Source: Halothiobacillus neapolitanus (GTDB lineage: Bacteria; Pseudomonadota; Gammaproteobacteria; Halothiobacillales; Halothiobacillaceae). From it: a stretch of DNA of 8,034 nt. The stretch's first letter is position 1. Each line of letters opens with the position of its first letter. The notes under the pieces were generated by a model. That model did no database searches and was not told the origin of the DNA. It saw only the letters and a program-made list of their open reading frames with translations. The stretch is from NCBI GenBank assembly GCA_020722165.1, contig DYLI01000019.1, positions 10,626 through 18,659 of the forward strand. Reading direction: 5' to 3'. This document shows, one piece after another, positions 1-6,611 of the stretch. A program made the translations under genes and the position numbers.

Positions 1-5
1 TTGCT

Positions 6-944
6 TCAATGCAGCCCCTGCGCGCTCGAATGCGGCAGCGGTACAAACAAGGCCGCTGCATCGACCGCATCAAATACGTAATGGGCATTGCAAAACTCAC
101 AATCCACTTCAATCGCGCCCTGTTCAGCCAGCGTATTGGCGACCTCCTCGCTGCCCAGGCCGCGTAACATTTCACCGACCCGCTCACGCGAGCACGAACA
201 CATGAACTTGACATGTTCCGGGGTATAAATGCGCCGATCTTCCTCATGAAACAAACGGCGCAACAAGGTTTCTGCCGGCAAAGCCAAAAGCTCTTCACGA
301 GTGACCGTATCGGAAAGCGCCACAATGCGATTCCAGTCTTCATCCTCCGCAAGCGATAGGTGTTCCGGCATTTTTTGCACCAGCAAACCTGCTGCGTGGT
401 GCACATCAGCCTCCAGCCATAGGCGTGTCGGCAACTGCTCAGAACGCTCGAAATAGCCCTGCAAGGCATCTGCCAAACGCTCACCTTCAAGGGGTACGAT
501 GCCTTGGTAACGCTCGCCGCGCGCGGTTTCGATGGTTATAACCAGGCGCCCACCCTCCAGCAATTGCAAGCCGCGTGCGTCATCTTGCAGCGCATCGCCA
601 TGCCAACGGGCAAGGCCGCGCAATTCGCGCCTGGAACTCACCTGCATGACTAAAAGATGAATTGCTAAAGGTTTGTCGGTTTCGTTGCTGCGCTCATTCA
701 ACGGCGTGTCGCTCATGAGTTGCAAGGTCAGCTTGCCATCAATTTTCAAGGTTGCTGCCAACAAAACCGCCGCCACCGCCGCTTCACCCAAAAGCTCGGC
801 CACGGCAGGCGGATAGTCACTGCGCTCAAGCAGGCTCTGCCATGCGCGATCAAGCTGCACCAACTCGCCGCGCACTGGGGCTTGGCGTTCATCGCCTTCA
901 GTGCCCAGAAAAATAAAACGATGCAGCAGGTCGGTGATGCTCAT
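6..944 (-). CDS. hslO: Hsp33, redox-regulated molecular chaperone (33 kDa chaperonin)
   Basis: Cytoplasmic holdase chaperone that is inactive when reduced and zinc-bound, and is switched on by disulfide formation under oxidative stress. The 312-residue product carries the family's zinc/redox switch near the C-terminus: Cys249 and Cys251 in a CSC motif and Cys282 and Cys285 in CEFC. All four cysteines are present. The N-terminal substrate-binding region includes the conserved GERYQGIVPLEG and RSEQLPTRLW stretches (about 143-176). It is about 20 residues longer than E. coli Hsp33. Part of the excess is an insertion at about residues 79-92 within the N-terminal domain. The ATG begins one base after the gatB stop (TGATATG). 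A good Shine-Dalgarno (GGAGAG, 955-950) lies inside the end of gatB, which supports this start and suggests translational coupling. It is the last gene of the gat cluster visible here. Its stop is six bases from the window edge, so no terminator can be judged. Confidence 0.96.
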   Translation of the reverse strand: MSITDLLHRFIFLGTEGDERQAPVRGELVQLDRAWQSLLERSDYPPAVAELLGEAAVAAVLLAATLKIDGKLTLQLMSDTPLNERSNETDKPLAIHLLVMQVSSRRELRGLARWHGDALQDDARGLQLLEGGRLVITIETARGERYQGIVPLEGERLADALQGYFERSEQLPTRLWLEADVHHAAGLLVQKMPEHLSLAEDEDWNRIVALSDTVTREELLALPAETLLRRLFHEEDRRIYTPEHVKFMCSCSRERVGEMLRGLGSEEVANTLAEQGAIEVDCEFCNAHYVFDAVDAAALFVPLPHSSAQGLH

Positions 945-945
945 A

Positions 946-2382
946 TCAGCTCTCCAAACGCTGTTTGAGTACGGCGTTTAATTGTGCGGGATTGGCCTTG
1001 CCCTTGGCGGCTTTCATCACCTGACCAACCAAAAAGCCAAACACCTTGTCTTTGCCGGAACGGAATTCGGCCACTTGCTCGGGGAACTGCGCCAGTGCCT
1101 CGTCGACAATCGCCGCAATCGCGCCTTCATCGGTAATCTGCTTCAGCCCTTTTTTCTCGATAATGGCATCCGCATCGCCCTCGCCTGCCCACATGGCTTC
1201 AAACACGTCCTTGGCCAGCTTGCCGGAAAGCGTATTGTCGGCAATACGTTTCATCAATCCACCAAGCATCTCGGCATTGACCGGCGAATGGGCAAGGTCT
1301 AGTCCGGCTTTGTTCAAAGCCGCCGAAAAGTCGCCCATCACCCAGTTGGCGCAAAGTTTGGCCTCACAGCCACCGGCTTTGAGTGTGCTTTCGAAAAAGT
1401 CAGCGAGTTCACGCTCGCTGGTCAAGAAATTTGCGTCATAGGCCGACAGGCCGAATTGTTCAATAAAGCGCTGCTTCTTTGCTTGCGGCAATTCTGGCAA
1501 GCCCATGCGCACGGACTCAATAAACGCTTCATCCAGCACGACAGGCAACAGATCGGGGTCGGGGAAATAGCGATAGTCATGTGCCTCTTCCTTGCTGCGC
1601 ATCGAGCGGGTTTCATCCCGATCCGGGTCATACAGGCGGGTTTCCTGCACCACCTTGCGCCCGCTTTCCAGCACATCAATCTGACGTTCAACTTCAAAGT
1701 TGATGGCGCGCTCCAGAAAGCGGAATGAGTTGACGTTTTTGACTTCGGCGCGCGTGCCGAACTCGACCTGACCCTTGGGGCGCACCGAGACGTTGGCATC
1801 CACACGGAACGAGCCTTCCTGCATATTGCCGTCGCACATACCCAGGTAGCGCACCAGACTGTGAATGGTTTTGGCATACGCGACAGCCTCTTTGGCTGAG
1901 CGCATATCCGGTTCGGAGACGATTTCAAGCAAGGGCGTACCGGCACGGTTCAGGTCGATTCCGGTCAAGCCATGAAAGTCTTCGTGCAAGGATTTACCGG
2001 CGTCTTCTTCCAAGTGCGCGCGCGTCAGGCCGACTGTTTTTTGTGTGCCGTCGTCCATCACAACGTGAACTTCACCTTGCGCCACGATGGGCAAATCCAT
2101 TTGGCTGATTTGATAGCCCTTGGGTAAATCAGGATAAAAGTAGTTTTTGCGCGCAAAAATCGAGCGGCGATTGATTTTTGCATCCAGCGCGAGGCCAAAC
2201 TTTACGGCCAAGCGCACGGCTTCGGCGTTCAATACCGGTAGCGCGCCGGGTAGGCCTAAATCAACCACATTGGCCTGCGTGTTCGGCTCGGCACCAAAGG
2301 CGGTGGACGTGCCGGAAAAAATTTTGCTCTTGGTGGCAAGCTGGGCGTGAATTTCAAGCCCGATAACGGTTTCCCATTGCAT
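946..2382 (-). CDS. gatB: Asp/Glu-tRNA amidotransferase subunit B (GatB)
   Basis: Kinase-like subunit of the GatCAB complex. It binds the mischarged Glu-tRNA(Gln) or Asp-tRNA(Asn), phosphorylates the side chain with ATP, and lets ammonia from GatA complete the amide. The 478 residues match the usual family length. The start of the protein has the diagnostic GLEIHAQL (residues 8-15; conserved E10 and H12). RAHLEEDAGK (121-130, including E125) and MQEGSFRVDANVS (187-199) are further GatB signatures. The C-terminal helical tail ends with PAQLNAVLKQRL, as in full-length homologues. The ATG at 2382 begins at the family's conserved N-terminus, but only a weak GGA lies upstream. The gene is separated from gatA by 187 bp occupied by a palindromic repeat, unlike the tight gatC-gatA junction, so its expression may be partly uncoupled from gatCA. 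Whether the complex serves Gln, Asn or both tRNAs cannot be told without knowing whether glnS and asnS are present elsewhere. Confidence 0.98.
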   Translation of the reverse strand: MQWETVIGLEIHAQLATKSKIFSGTSTAFGAEPNTQANVVDLGLPGALPVLNAEAVRLAVKFGLALDAKINRRSIFARKNYFYPDLPKGYQISQMDLPIVAQGEVHVVMDDGTQKTVGLTRAHLEEDAGKSLHEDFHGLTGIDLNRAGTPLLEIVSEPDMRSAKEAVAYAKTIHSLVRYLGMCDGNMQEGSFRVDANVSVRPKGQVEFGTRAEVKNVNSFRFLERAINFEVERQIDVLESGRKVVQETRLYDPDRDETRSMRSKEEAHDYRYFPDPDLLPVVLDEAFIESVRMGLPELPQAKKQRFIEQFGLSAYDANFLTSERELADFFESTLKAGGCEAKLCANWVMGDFSAALNKAGLDLAHSPVNAEMLGGLMKRIADNTLSGKLAKDVFEAMWAGEGDADAIIEKKGLKQITDEGAIAAIVDEALAQFPEQVAEFRSGKDKVFGFLVGQVMKAAKGKANPAQLNAVLKQRLES

Positions 2383-2403
2383 GATGATTATTCCGATTTA
2401 ATT

Positions 2404-2563
2404 TTTAGCCACAGAGGCCACAGAGATTGTTGAGATGATGAGTCGCCGGTAAGTCGCGGAGCGAAATACGGGAATGTCTGTTCCGAGGACAATGTTGCAA
2501 CCCCAGGTTGTTACCCGAAATGCGCTAATTTACCCCATGTTCTCTGTGTTCTCTGTGGCTAAA
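2404..2563. repeat. MITE-like palindromic repeat with GCCACAGAG ends, inside the gat operon
   Basis: A 160-bp non-coding element fills most of the gatA-gatB gap. Its ends form inverted repeats of 23 bp (2404-2426 and 2541-2563) that match at 21 of 23 positions; the only differences are two adjacent bases. The left arm contains an exact tandem duplication of GCCACAGAG (2408-2425), and the right arm repeats the CTCTGTG motif twice. The interior has a smaller hairpin and no open reading frame. The right end lies six bases beyond the gatA stop and the left end 21 bases before the gatB start. No clear target-site duplication is visible. I recall similar CCACAGAG/CACAGAG sequences in many bacterial genomes, but I cannot assign a named family. 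A non-autonomous mobile repeat is the best reading. A folded intercistronic RNA affecting gatB expression is an inference. Confidence 0.75.
2446..2472. repeat. Small imperfect hairpin nested in the gatA-gatB repeat
   Basis: CCGGTAAGTCG (2446-2456) and CGAAATACGGG (2462-2472) form an imperfect stem, pairing at 8 of 11 positions around a CGGAG loop. The half reading GCGGAGCGAAATACGGG resembles, from memory, one arm of a common interspersed repeat of proteobacteria. That suggests a remnant nested inside the larger element. It has no following T-run on either strand, so it does not look like an intrinsic terminator. Confidence 0.4.
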
Positions 2564-2569
2564 TAAAAC

Positions 2570-4033
2570 TTACTTGAAAGCAGGTGGTGTTTGACGATGC
2601 CAGTCCGTAGCCTGCTGGAAACGATGTGCGATATTCAGTAAACGGCTTTCGGCGAATGCCTTACCAATGACTTGCAGTCCGACGGGGCGATTGTGGGCAA
2701 AACCGACCGGAATCGAAATTGCAGGCAGTCCGGCCAGGTTCACGGGCACGGTATAAATATCGGATAAATACATGGCTACTGGGTCTTTCAGTGATTCGCC
2801 CAAATTCGGCGCAACGCTCGGTGTTACCGGCCCCATAATCACATCCACCTCAGACAGCACGCGCTGGAAATCGTCAGCAATCAGGCGGCGCACCCGCTGT
2901 GCTTTGAGGTAGTACGCATCATAATAGCCGGATGACAAGGCATACGTTCCGATCATAATGCGGCGTTTGACCTCATCGCCAAAACCTTCGGCGCGTGAAC
3001 GCTCGTACAAATCGGTCAAGTCCTTGGGCGCGTCACAACGATGACCAAAGCGCACACCATCAAAGCGCGAAAGATTGGATGAGGCCTCGGCAGGCGCAAT
3101 GACGTAATACGCCGGAATGGCCAGCTCGCTATTGGGCAAGCTGACTTCGCGCACTTCCGCGCCGAGCTTGCGTAACTCGCTTATCGCAGCATCAATTGCC
3201 TGTGCCACACCCACATCCAAACCCGCACCGAAGTATTCGCGTGGCAGACCGATTTTCAAGCCTGTTAAATCAAGGTTGAGTTGCGCCGTGTAGTCTTCGC
3301 TGGCCTGCTCGCTGCTGGTGGAATCACGCGCATCGAAGCCTGCCATGACATTCAGCAGCAAGGCGCAATCTTCGGCAGAACGTGCCATCGGCCCGCCTTG
3401 ATCGAGTGACGAGGCATAAGCAATCATGCCAAAGCGTGAAACACGCCCGTAAGTAGGCTTAAGCCCAGTAATGCCACAATACGCTGCGGGCTGGCGAATC
3501 GAACCGCCGGTGTCTGTGCCGGTGGCAATGGGGGTTAATCCGGCGGCAATCGCCGCCGCTGAACCGCCCGACGAGCCGCCGGGTACGGCCTGGGTATCCC
3601 AGGGGTTTTTGGTCGCGCCGTAATAACTGGATTCGCTGGTTGAACCCATGGCGAATTCATCCATGTTCGTCTTGCCCAGCATGACCGTGTCCGCCTGATT
3701 GAGGCGTTCAACCACGGATGCGTTGTACGGTGCAATAAAGTTGTCCAACATGCGTGAGCCGCATGAGGTTTTCACGCCCATGGTGCAGAAAATATCCTTG
3801 TGCGCCACAGGAATGCCGGTGAGCGCACCAGCCTGCCCCGCTGCGATTTTCTCATCAGCCCGCTGTGCCGCAAGCAATCCTGCATCTTCGGTCACGCTGA
3901 TAAAGCTATTCAGCGTACTGTCATGAGCTTGAATGCGCCGGATAAAGTGTTGTGCCAGCTCCTGAGCGGAAATTTGCTTGCTATCCAATATCCCTCGAAG
4001 CTCAGTGAGGGTTTTACAATGCAGGTCGCTCAT
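2570..4033 (-). CDS. gatA: Asp/Glu-tRNA amidotransferase subunit A (GatA, amidase)
   Basis: Amidase-signature subunit of GatCAB. It hydrolyses glutamine to release ammonia, which is channelled to GatB for amidation of the mischarged tRNA. The 487-residue protein shows the full catalytic Ser-cisSer-Lys triad of the family: Lys79 in IPVAHKD, Ser154 in PGGSSGGS and Ser178 in TGTDTGGSIRQPA. The glycine/serine-rich amidase signature spans about 151-180. The C-terminal part has the expected VPVNLAGLPAISIPVGF and PVGLQVIGKAF blocks. The ATG overlaps the gatC stop by one base (TAATG), and a good Shine-Dalgarno, AAGGTGA, sits eight to nine bases upstream within gatC. Translational coupling with gatC is therefore likely. 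It is intact with no frameshift and of normal family length. The gene is followed six bases later by the palindromic repeat that separates it from gatB. Confidence 0.98.
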   Translation of the reverse strand: MSDLHCKTLTELRGILDSKQISAQELAQHFIRRIQAHDSTLNSFISVTEDAGLLAAQRADEKIAAGQAGALTGIPVAHKDIFCTMGVKTSCGSRMLDNFIAPYNASVVERLNQADTVMLGKTNMDEFAMGSTSESSYYGATKNPWDTQAVPGGSSGGSAAAIAAGLTPIATGTDTGGSIRQPAAYCGITGLKPTYGRVSRFGMIAYASSLDQGGPMARSAEDCALLLNVMAGFDARDSTSSEQASEDYTAQLNLDLTGLKIGLPREYFGAGLDVGVAQAIDAAISELRKLGAEVREVSLPNSELAIPAYYVIAPAEASSNLSRFDGVRFGHRCDAPKDLTDLYERSRAEGFGDEVKRRIMIGTYALSSGYYDAYYLKAQRVRRLIADDFQRVLSEVDVIMGPVTPSVAPNLGESLKDPVAMYLSDIYTVPVNLAGLPAISIPVGFAHNRPVGLQVIGKAFAESRLLNIAHRFQQATDWHRQTPPAFK

Positions 4034-4320
4034 TATTCGATCACCTTGGGCACGAGAAATAGACCCCTTTCCACTGCGGGGGCATGCGCTTGCAGTGTGT
4101 CGCGTTGGTTAACTTCAGTCACCACATCGGCGCGCAACCGTTGGCACATGTCTAAAGGATGTGCCATCGGCTCAATGCCGCGCACATCGACTTGATTCAT
4201 CTGTTCAACCAGACCGAGAATGCCAGAAAGGTCTTTGGCGTAACGCTCAACATCGTCGTGATCGACCGACATGCGAGCAAGGTGGGCGATTTTCATCACC
4301 TCATTAGGTGTTATCAACAT
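4033..4320 (-). CDS. gatC: Asp/Glu-tRNA amidotransferase subunit C (GatC)
   Basis: Small subunit that wraps around the GatA-GatB interface and is needed for stable assembly of the amidotransferase. The 95-residue product has the family layout. An N-terminal helix region contains VMKIAHLARM and the DLSGILGLVEQMNQVDV segment. After it come the IEPMAHPLDM motif (about 49-58) and a C-terminal stretch ending in the typical LFLVPKVIE. Length is normal for GatC. The ATG at 4320 gives the conserved MxxTPxEV start. The only ribosome-binding candidate, AAGAG at 4337-4333, is 12 bases away and therefore weak. It is the first gene of the minus-strand operon. Its start lies only 34 bp from the inverted-repeat element at 4355-4458, so its promoter must be in, across or just beside that element. 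Confidence 0.96.
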   Translation of the reverse strand: MLITPNEVMKIAHLARMSVDHDDVERYAKDLSGILGLVEQMNQVDVRGIEPMAHPLDMCQRLRADVVTEVNQRDTLQAHAPAVERGLFLVPKVIE

Positions 4321-4354
4321 AATTATGGTGTGCTCTTAAAGGCGTCTTGAATAA

Positions 4355-4458
4355 GGACTTACGCAAAACCAACCCAGCAACGTTCGAGAGCCATGCCGTA
4401 CTAACATATGCGCACTGTCGGCGGTACTTTGCTTTATCGCAACACGTTTGCGTAAGCC
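4355..4458. repeat. MITE-like inverted-repeat element, copy 1 (upstream of mreB)
   Basis: A 104-bp element begins GGACTTACGCAAAAC and ends GTTTGCGTAAGCC. The outer arms match over about 12-13 bp with one missing base on the right. Inward of that, the right half is degenerate and no longer pairs well. The first 49 bases match the first 49 bases of the copy at 7088 at 38 positions without gaps, including GGACTTACGCA, CCCAGC and GCCGTACTA. That establishes the two as members of one repeat family. No coding capacity. The resemblance of GGACTTACGCA to insertion-sequence ends is from memory and unverified. It lies just upstream of gatC, in the shared promoter region. Confidence 0.75.
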
Positions 4459-4467
4459 ACATTTAAT

Positions 4468-4511
4468 GCGTCTTTGGAATGTAGCACAGCATGAAGCCTT
4501 GCCCAAGACGC
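4468..4511. repeat. Inverted repeat GCGTCTTTGG / CCCAAGACGC upstream of mreB
   Basis: GCGTCTTTGG (4468-4477) and CCCAAGACGC (4502-4511) form a 10-bp inverted repeat with one mismatch and a 24-base centre. A third copy of the core, GCGTCTTGAAT (4342-4352), lies in direct orientation on the other side of the inverted-repeat element, matching GCGTCTTTGGAAT (4468-4480) with a two-base gap. It could be an operator, a duplicated flank of the element, or chance in a short region. Confidence 0.4.
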
Positions 4512-4517
4512 GAGGCA

Positions 4518-4545
4518 TTGCTAAAGTACGGAACTTGGTTAAATT
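4518..4545 (+). promoter_or_regulatory. Candidate sigma70 promoter for mreBCD
   Basis: TTGCTA (4518-4523) and TAAATT (4540-4545) are separated by 16 bases, each matching the sigma70 consensus at four of six positions. The pair lies about 55 bp before the mreB start. An alternative pair, TTTACG (4544-4549) and TATTTA (4567-4572) with a 17-base spacer, is nearly as good. The AT-rich context supports a promoter somewhere here, but the exact choice is uncertain. Confidence 0.28.
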
Positions 4546-4600
4546 TACGCCAATAAAACCCATGCCTATTTAATCTTTAATTTTTTTAAATCAATATCTT

Positions 4601-5638
4601 ATGTTCAAAAATCTATTCGGGATGTTTTCAGCAGACCTCTCCATTGACCTAGGCACTGCTAACACACTAATTTACATGCGCGGCAAAAACATCGTTCTGG
4701 ATGAGCCATCTGTGGTGGCTATTCGTCAAGACGGTGGGCAAAGCGCAATTCAAGCCTTCGGTATCGAAGCCAAGAAAATGCTGGGGCGTACCCCAAAAAA
4801 CATCAGCGCAGTGCGACCGTTACGTGATGGGGTGATTGCGGACTTTCATGTCACCGAAAAGATGTTGCAGCACTTTATTCGCAAGGTTCATGGCACGGGT
4901 TTGTTGCGCCCAAGTCCACGCGTGTTGGTTTGCGTGCCCGTGGGTGCGACACAAGTGGAACGTCGCGCCATTCGTGAGTCCGTACTCGGTGCCGGCGCGC
5001 GCAAAGCGTATTTGATCGAAGAGCCCATGGCAGCCGCGATTGGCGCCGGCATCAATGTCGATGAGCCACGCGGCTCCATGGTGGTGGATATTGGTGGCGG
5101 CACGTCCGAAGTCGCGGTCATTTCACTTGATGGCATTGTGTATTCCGCCTCGGTGCGTATTGGTGGCGACAAGTTTGATGATGCAATCATCAGCTATGTG
5201 CGCCGCAACTACGGCATGTTGATTGGTGAAGCCACCGCCGAGCGCATCAAAAAGGACATTGGTTGTGCTTATCCTGGGCGTGATTTGCGTGAAATCGAAG
5301 TCAAAGGCCGCAACCTTGCGGAAGGTGTTCCACGTAGCTTTACGCTGAACAGCAACGAAATTCTGGAAGCGCTGCAAGAACCTTTATACGGAATCGTGCA
5401 AGCAGTTCGTACGGCATTGGAACAAACCCCTCCTGAACTTGGATCGGATATTGCCGAATTCGGTATTGTGCTGACTGGCGGCGGCGCTTTGCTGCACGAT
5501 CTTGATCGCTTGTTGATGGAAGAAACTGGCTTGCCCGTCATCGTTGCGGACGATCCCTTGACCTGTGTGGCGCGCGGTGGTGGCCGTGTTTTAGAGTTGA
5601 TTGACGAACGCTATAGCCCACTGTTTTCCGTCGAATAA
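4601..5638 (+). CDS. mreB: Rod shape-determining protein MreB (bacterial actin)
   Basis: Actin-like ATPase that polymerises into membrane-bound filaments on the inner face of the cytoplasmic membrane and directs the elongasome (MreCD, RodA, PBP2) for sidewall peptidoglycan synthesis. The 345 residues align along almost the whole of E. coli MreB (347). The N-terminus MFKNLFGMFS is the short amphipathic membrane anchor typical of Gram-negative MreB. Phosphate-1 loop SIDLGTANTLIY begins at about residue 14 (Asp16). The LIEEPMAAAIGAG block (138-150, containing the conserved Glu140) follows, then phosphate-2 loop VVDIGGGTSE (161-170, Asp163) and the adenosine-binding LTGGGALL (291-298). The ATG at 4601 is fixed by this alignment, yet the AT-rich leader just upstream has no recognisable Shine-Dalgarno. 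First gene of mreBCD, divergent from gatC. Intact, with nothing unusual in the protein. Confidence 0.99.
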   Translation: MFKNLFGMFSADLSIDLGTANTLIYMRGKNIVLDEPSVVAIRQDGGQSAIQAFGIEAKKMLGRTPKNISAVRPLRDGVIADFHVTEKMLQHFIRKVHGTGLLRPSPRVLVCVPVGATQVERRAIRESVLGAGARKAYLIEEPMAAAIGAGINVDEPRGSMVVDIGGGTSEVAVISLDGIVYSASVRIGGDKFDDAIISYVRRNYGMLIGEATAERIKKDIGCAYPGRDLREIEVKGRNLAEGVPRSFTLNSNEILEALQEPLYGIVQAVRTALEQTPPELGSDIAEFGIVLTGGGALLHDLDRLLMEETGLPVIVADDPLTCVARGGGRVLELIDERYSPLFSVE

Positions 5639-5672
5639 CTCAAACTCTCATCCAGCCAATAGCGCGATTTAA

Positions 5673-6611
5673 GTGGCAAGACTTTTCCGCAGTGTACATA
5701 GTCAACCGGTGTGGTTGGCTATTTTGGTGCTTGCTGCGGTGGGCATTTATTTGGCTGATGCGCGACTCCATTTGCTTGAAGGATTGCGCGGAGGCTTGAT
5801 GACATTGCTCGAACCGATGCAACGCGTGGCTGCCTTCCCAGGGCATATTTGGCAGGATACGCGTGATGCGCTGCGCTCACGCGAAGCACTTGAGCTAGAA
5901 AATCAGCAACTCAAAGAAGACAAGAAGCTACTGCAAGCGCAGATGCAAACCTTCTGGTCAGTCGAGCAGGAAAACAAGCGCTTGCGCGCCGCCTTAAATG
6001 CTGTTTCACCCTTGGATGTGGATGTCATGCTGGCGCAAGTATTGCGCAGCGCAGCGTCCACGAATAACCCAAGCCTATTAATCAACCGTGGCACTCGGGA
6101 TGGTGTGTATGTCGGGCAGGCGGCCTTGCTGGGCACCGGTGTACTCGGGCAGGTTCAGCATGTAGGGATGTTTACGGCTGAGATACTTCCCCTGACCGAT
6201 GAGCAGCATGAAATTCCAGTGCGTGTCGCACGCTCAGGGCAGCGTGGTATCGTGCGTGGCACGGGGGCGCCAGATGAAGTCGATGTGCATCACATTCCCA
6301 AGCAAGCCGATGTAGTCGTGGGTGATGTATTGTTGACCTCGGGAATGGGCGGTCGATTTCCAGAGGGTTTCCCCGTCGCCTCGATTACCCATATTTCGCC
6401 CGAGCAAAGCGGGGCTTTTGCCGATATTCGCGCTCGTCCCATGGCTGATATGCACGACGTGCGCGATGTGGTATTGGTCTCGGTGCGCGAGCCAAAGGCT
6501 ATGCCCACAGAGTTGCCGCCCTCCCCCACCTTGAACAAACTGGCACCATGGGATTCACCCCCACCCGAGGCGGCCGGAAAGTCTGAGAAGCACACCCTAA
6601 ATGCGCAATGA
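5673..6611 (+). CDS. mreC: Rod shape-determining protein MreC
   Basis: Bitopic inner-membrane protein with a large periplasmic domain that links MreB filaments and MreD to PBP2 and activates the elongation machinery. The 312-residue product has a short cytoplasmic N-terminus and one membrane segment at about residues 12-28. A charged, heptad-like coiled coil follows (about 66-108, with LELENQQLKEDKKLLQ). The periplasmic beta domain comes next, including LINRGTRDGVYVGQAALLGTGVLGQV (split over about 132-157) and LLTSGMGGRFPEGFPVA (about 221-237). The last 40 residues are proline-rich and probably flexible. The start is GTG at 5673, 34 bp after mreB. The codon immediately before it is an in-frame TAA, so no longer form exists. 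No Shine-Dalgarno is evident. A downstream GTG (codon 13) would cut into the membrane segment. The 3' end overlaps mreD by 11 bp. Confidence 0.96.
   Translation: MARLFRSVHSQPVWLAILVLAAVGIYLADARLHLLEGLRGGLMTLLEPMQRVAAFPGHIWQDTRDALRSREALELENQQLKEDKKLLQAQMQTFWSVEQENKRLRAALNAVSPLDVDVMLAQVLRSAASTNNPSLLINRGTRDGVYVGQAALLGTGVLGQVQHVGMFTAEILPLTDEQHEIPVRVARSGQRGIVRGTGAPDEVDVHHIPKQADVVVGDVLLTSGMGGRFPEGFPVASITHISPEQSGAFADIRARPMADMHDVRDVVLVSVREPKAMPTELPPSPTLNKLAPWDSPPPEAAGKSEKHTLNAQ

Larger units (their letters stand above)
4321..4600. other. Divergent intergenic region between gatC and mreB
   Basis: This 280-bp spacer must hold the start signals for both the gat operon (leftward) and mreBCD (rightward). 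From left to right it contains a short gatC leader, an inverted-repeat element (4355-4458), three copies of a GCGTCTT motif around that element, and an AT-rich stretch (4533-4600) leading into mreB. I see no convincing protein gene in it. A 75-codon antisense reading frame (4336-4563) runs through the repeat but has no family resemblance and no sound ribosome-binding site. No strong sigma70 promoter stands out for gatC. Confidence 0.7.

Noticed and set aside
1422..1946. Long alternative frame (174 codons) inside gatB on the same strand
   Set aside because: Its composition, rich in Arg, Cys, Trp and Ser, is typical of an out-of-frame reading of a GC-rich gene, and gatB is complete across the region.
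2404..2563. CRISPR-like repeat interpretation of the CCACAGAG units
   Set aside because: There are only two inverted arms with short internal duplications and no regular repeat-spacer series.
2404..2563. Intrinsic terminator between gatA and gatB
   Set aside because: The palindrome arms are about 114 bases apart and neither strand has a G/C stem directly followed by a T-run.
3535..3600. GC-rich self-complementary stretch (GGCGGCAATCGCCGCC) inside gatA
   Set aside because: It encodes the conserved glycine/serine/alanine-rich amidase signature region, so the composition is explained by the protein sequence.
4336..4563. 75-codon reading frame on the minus strand through the gatC-mreB spacer
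   Set aside because: It runs through the inverted-repeat element and the probable mreB promoter, has no recognisable domain and no sound ribosome-binding site. An accidental frame is the simpler reading.
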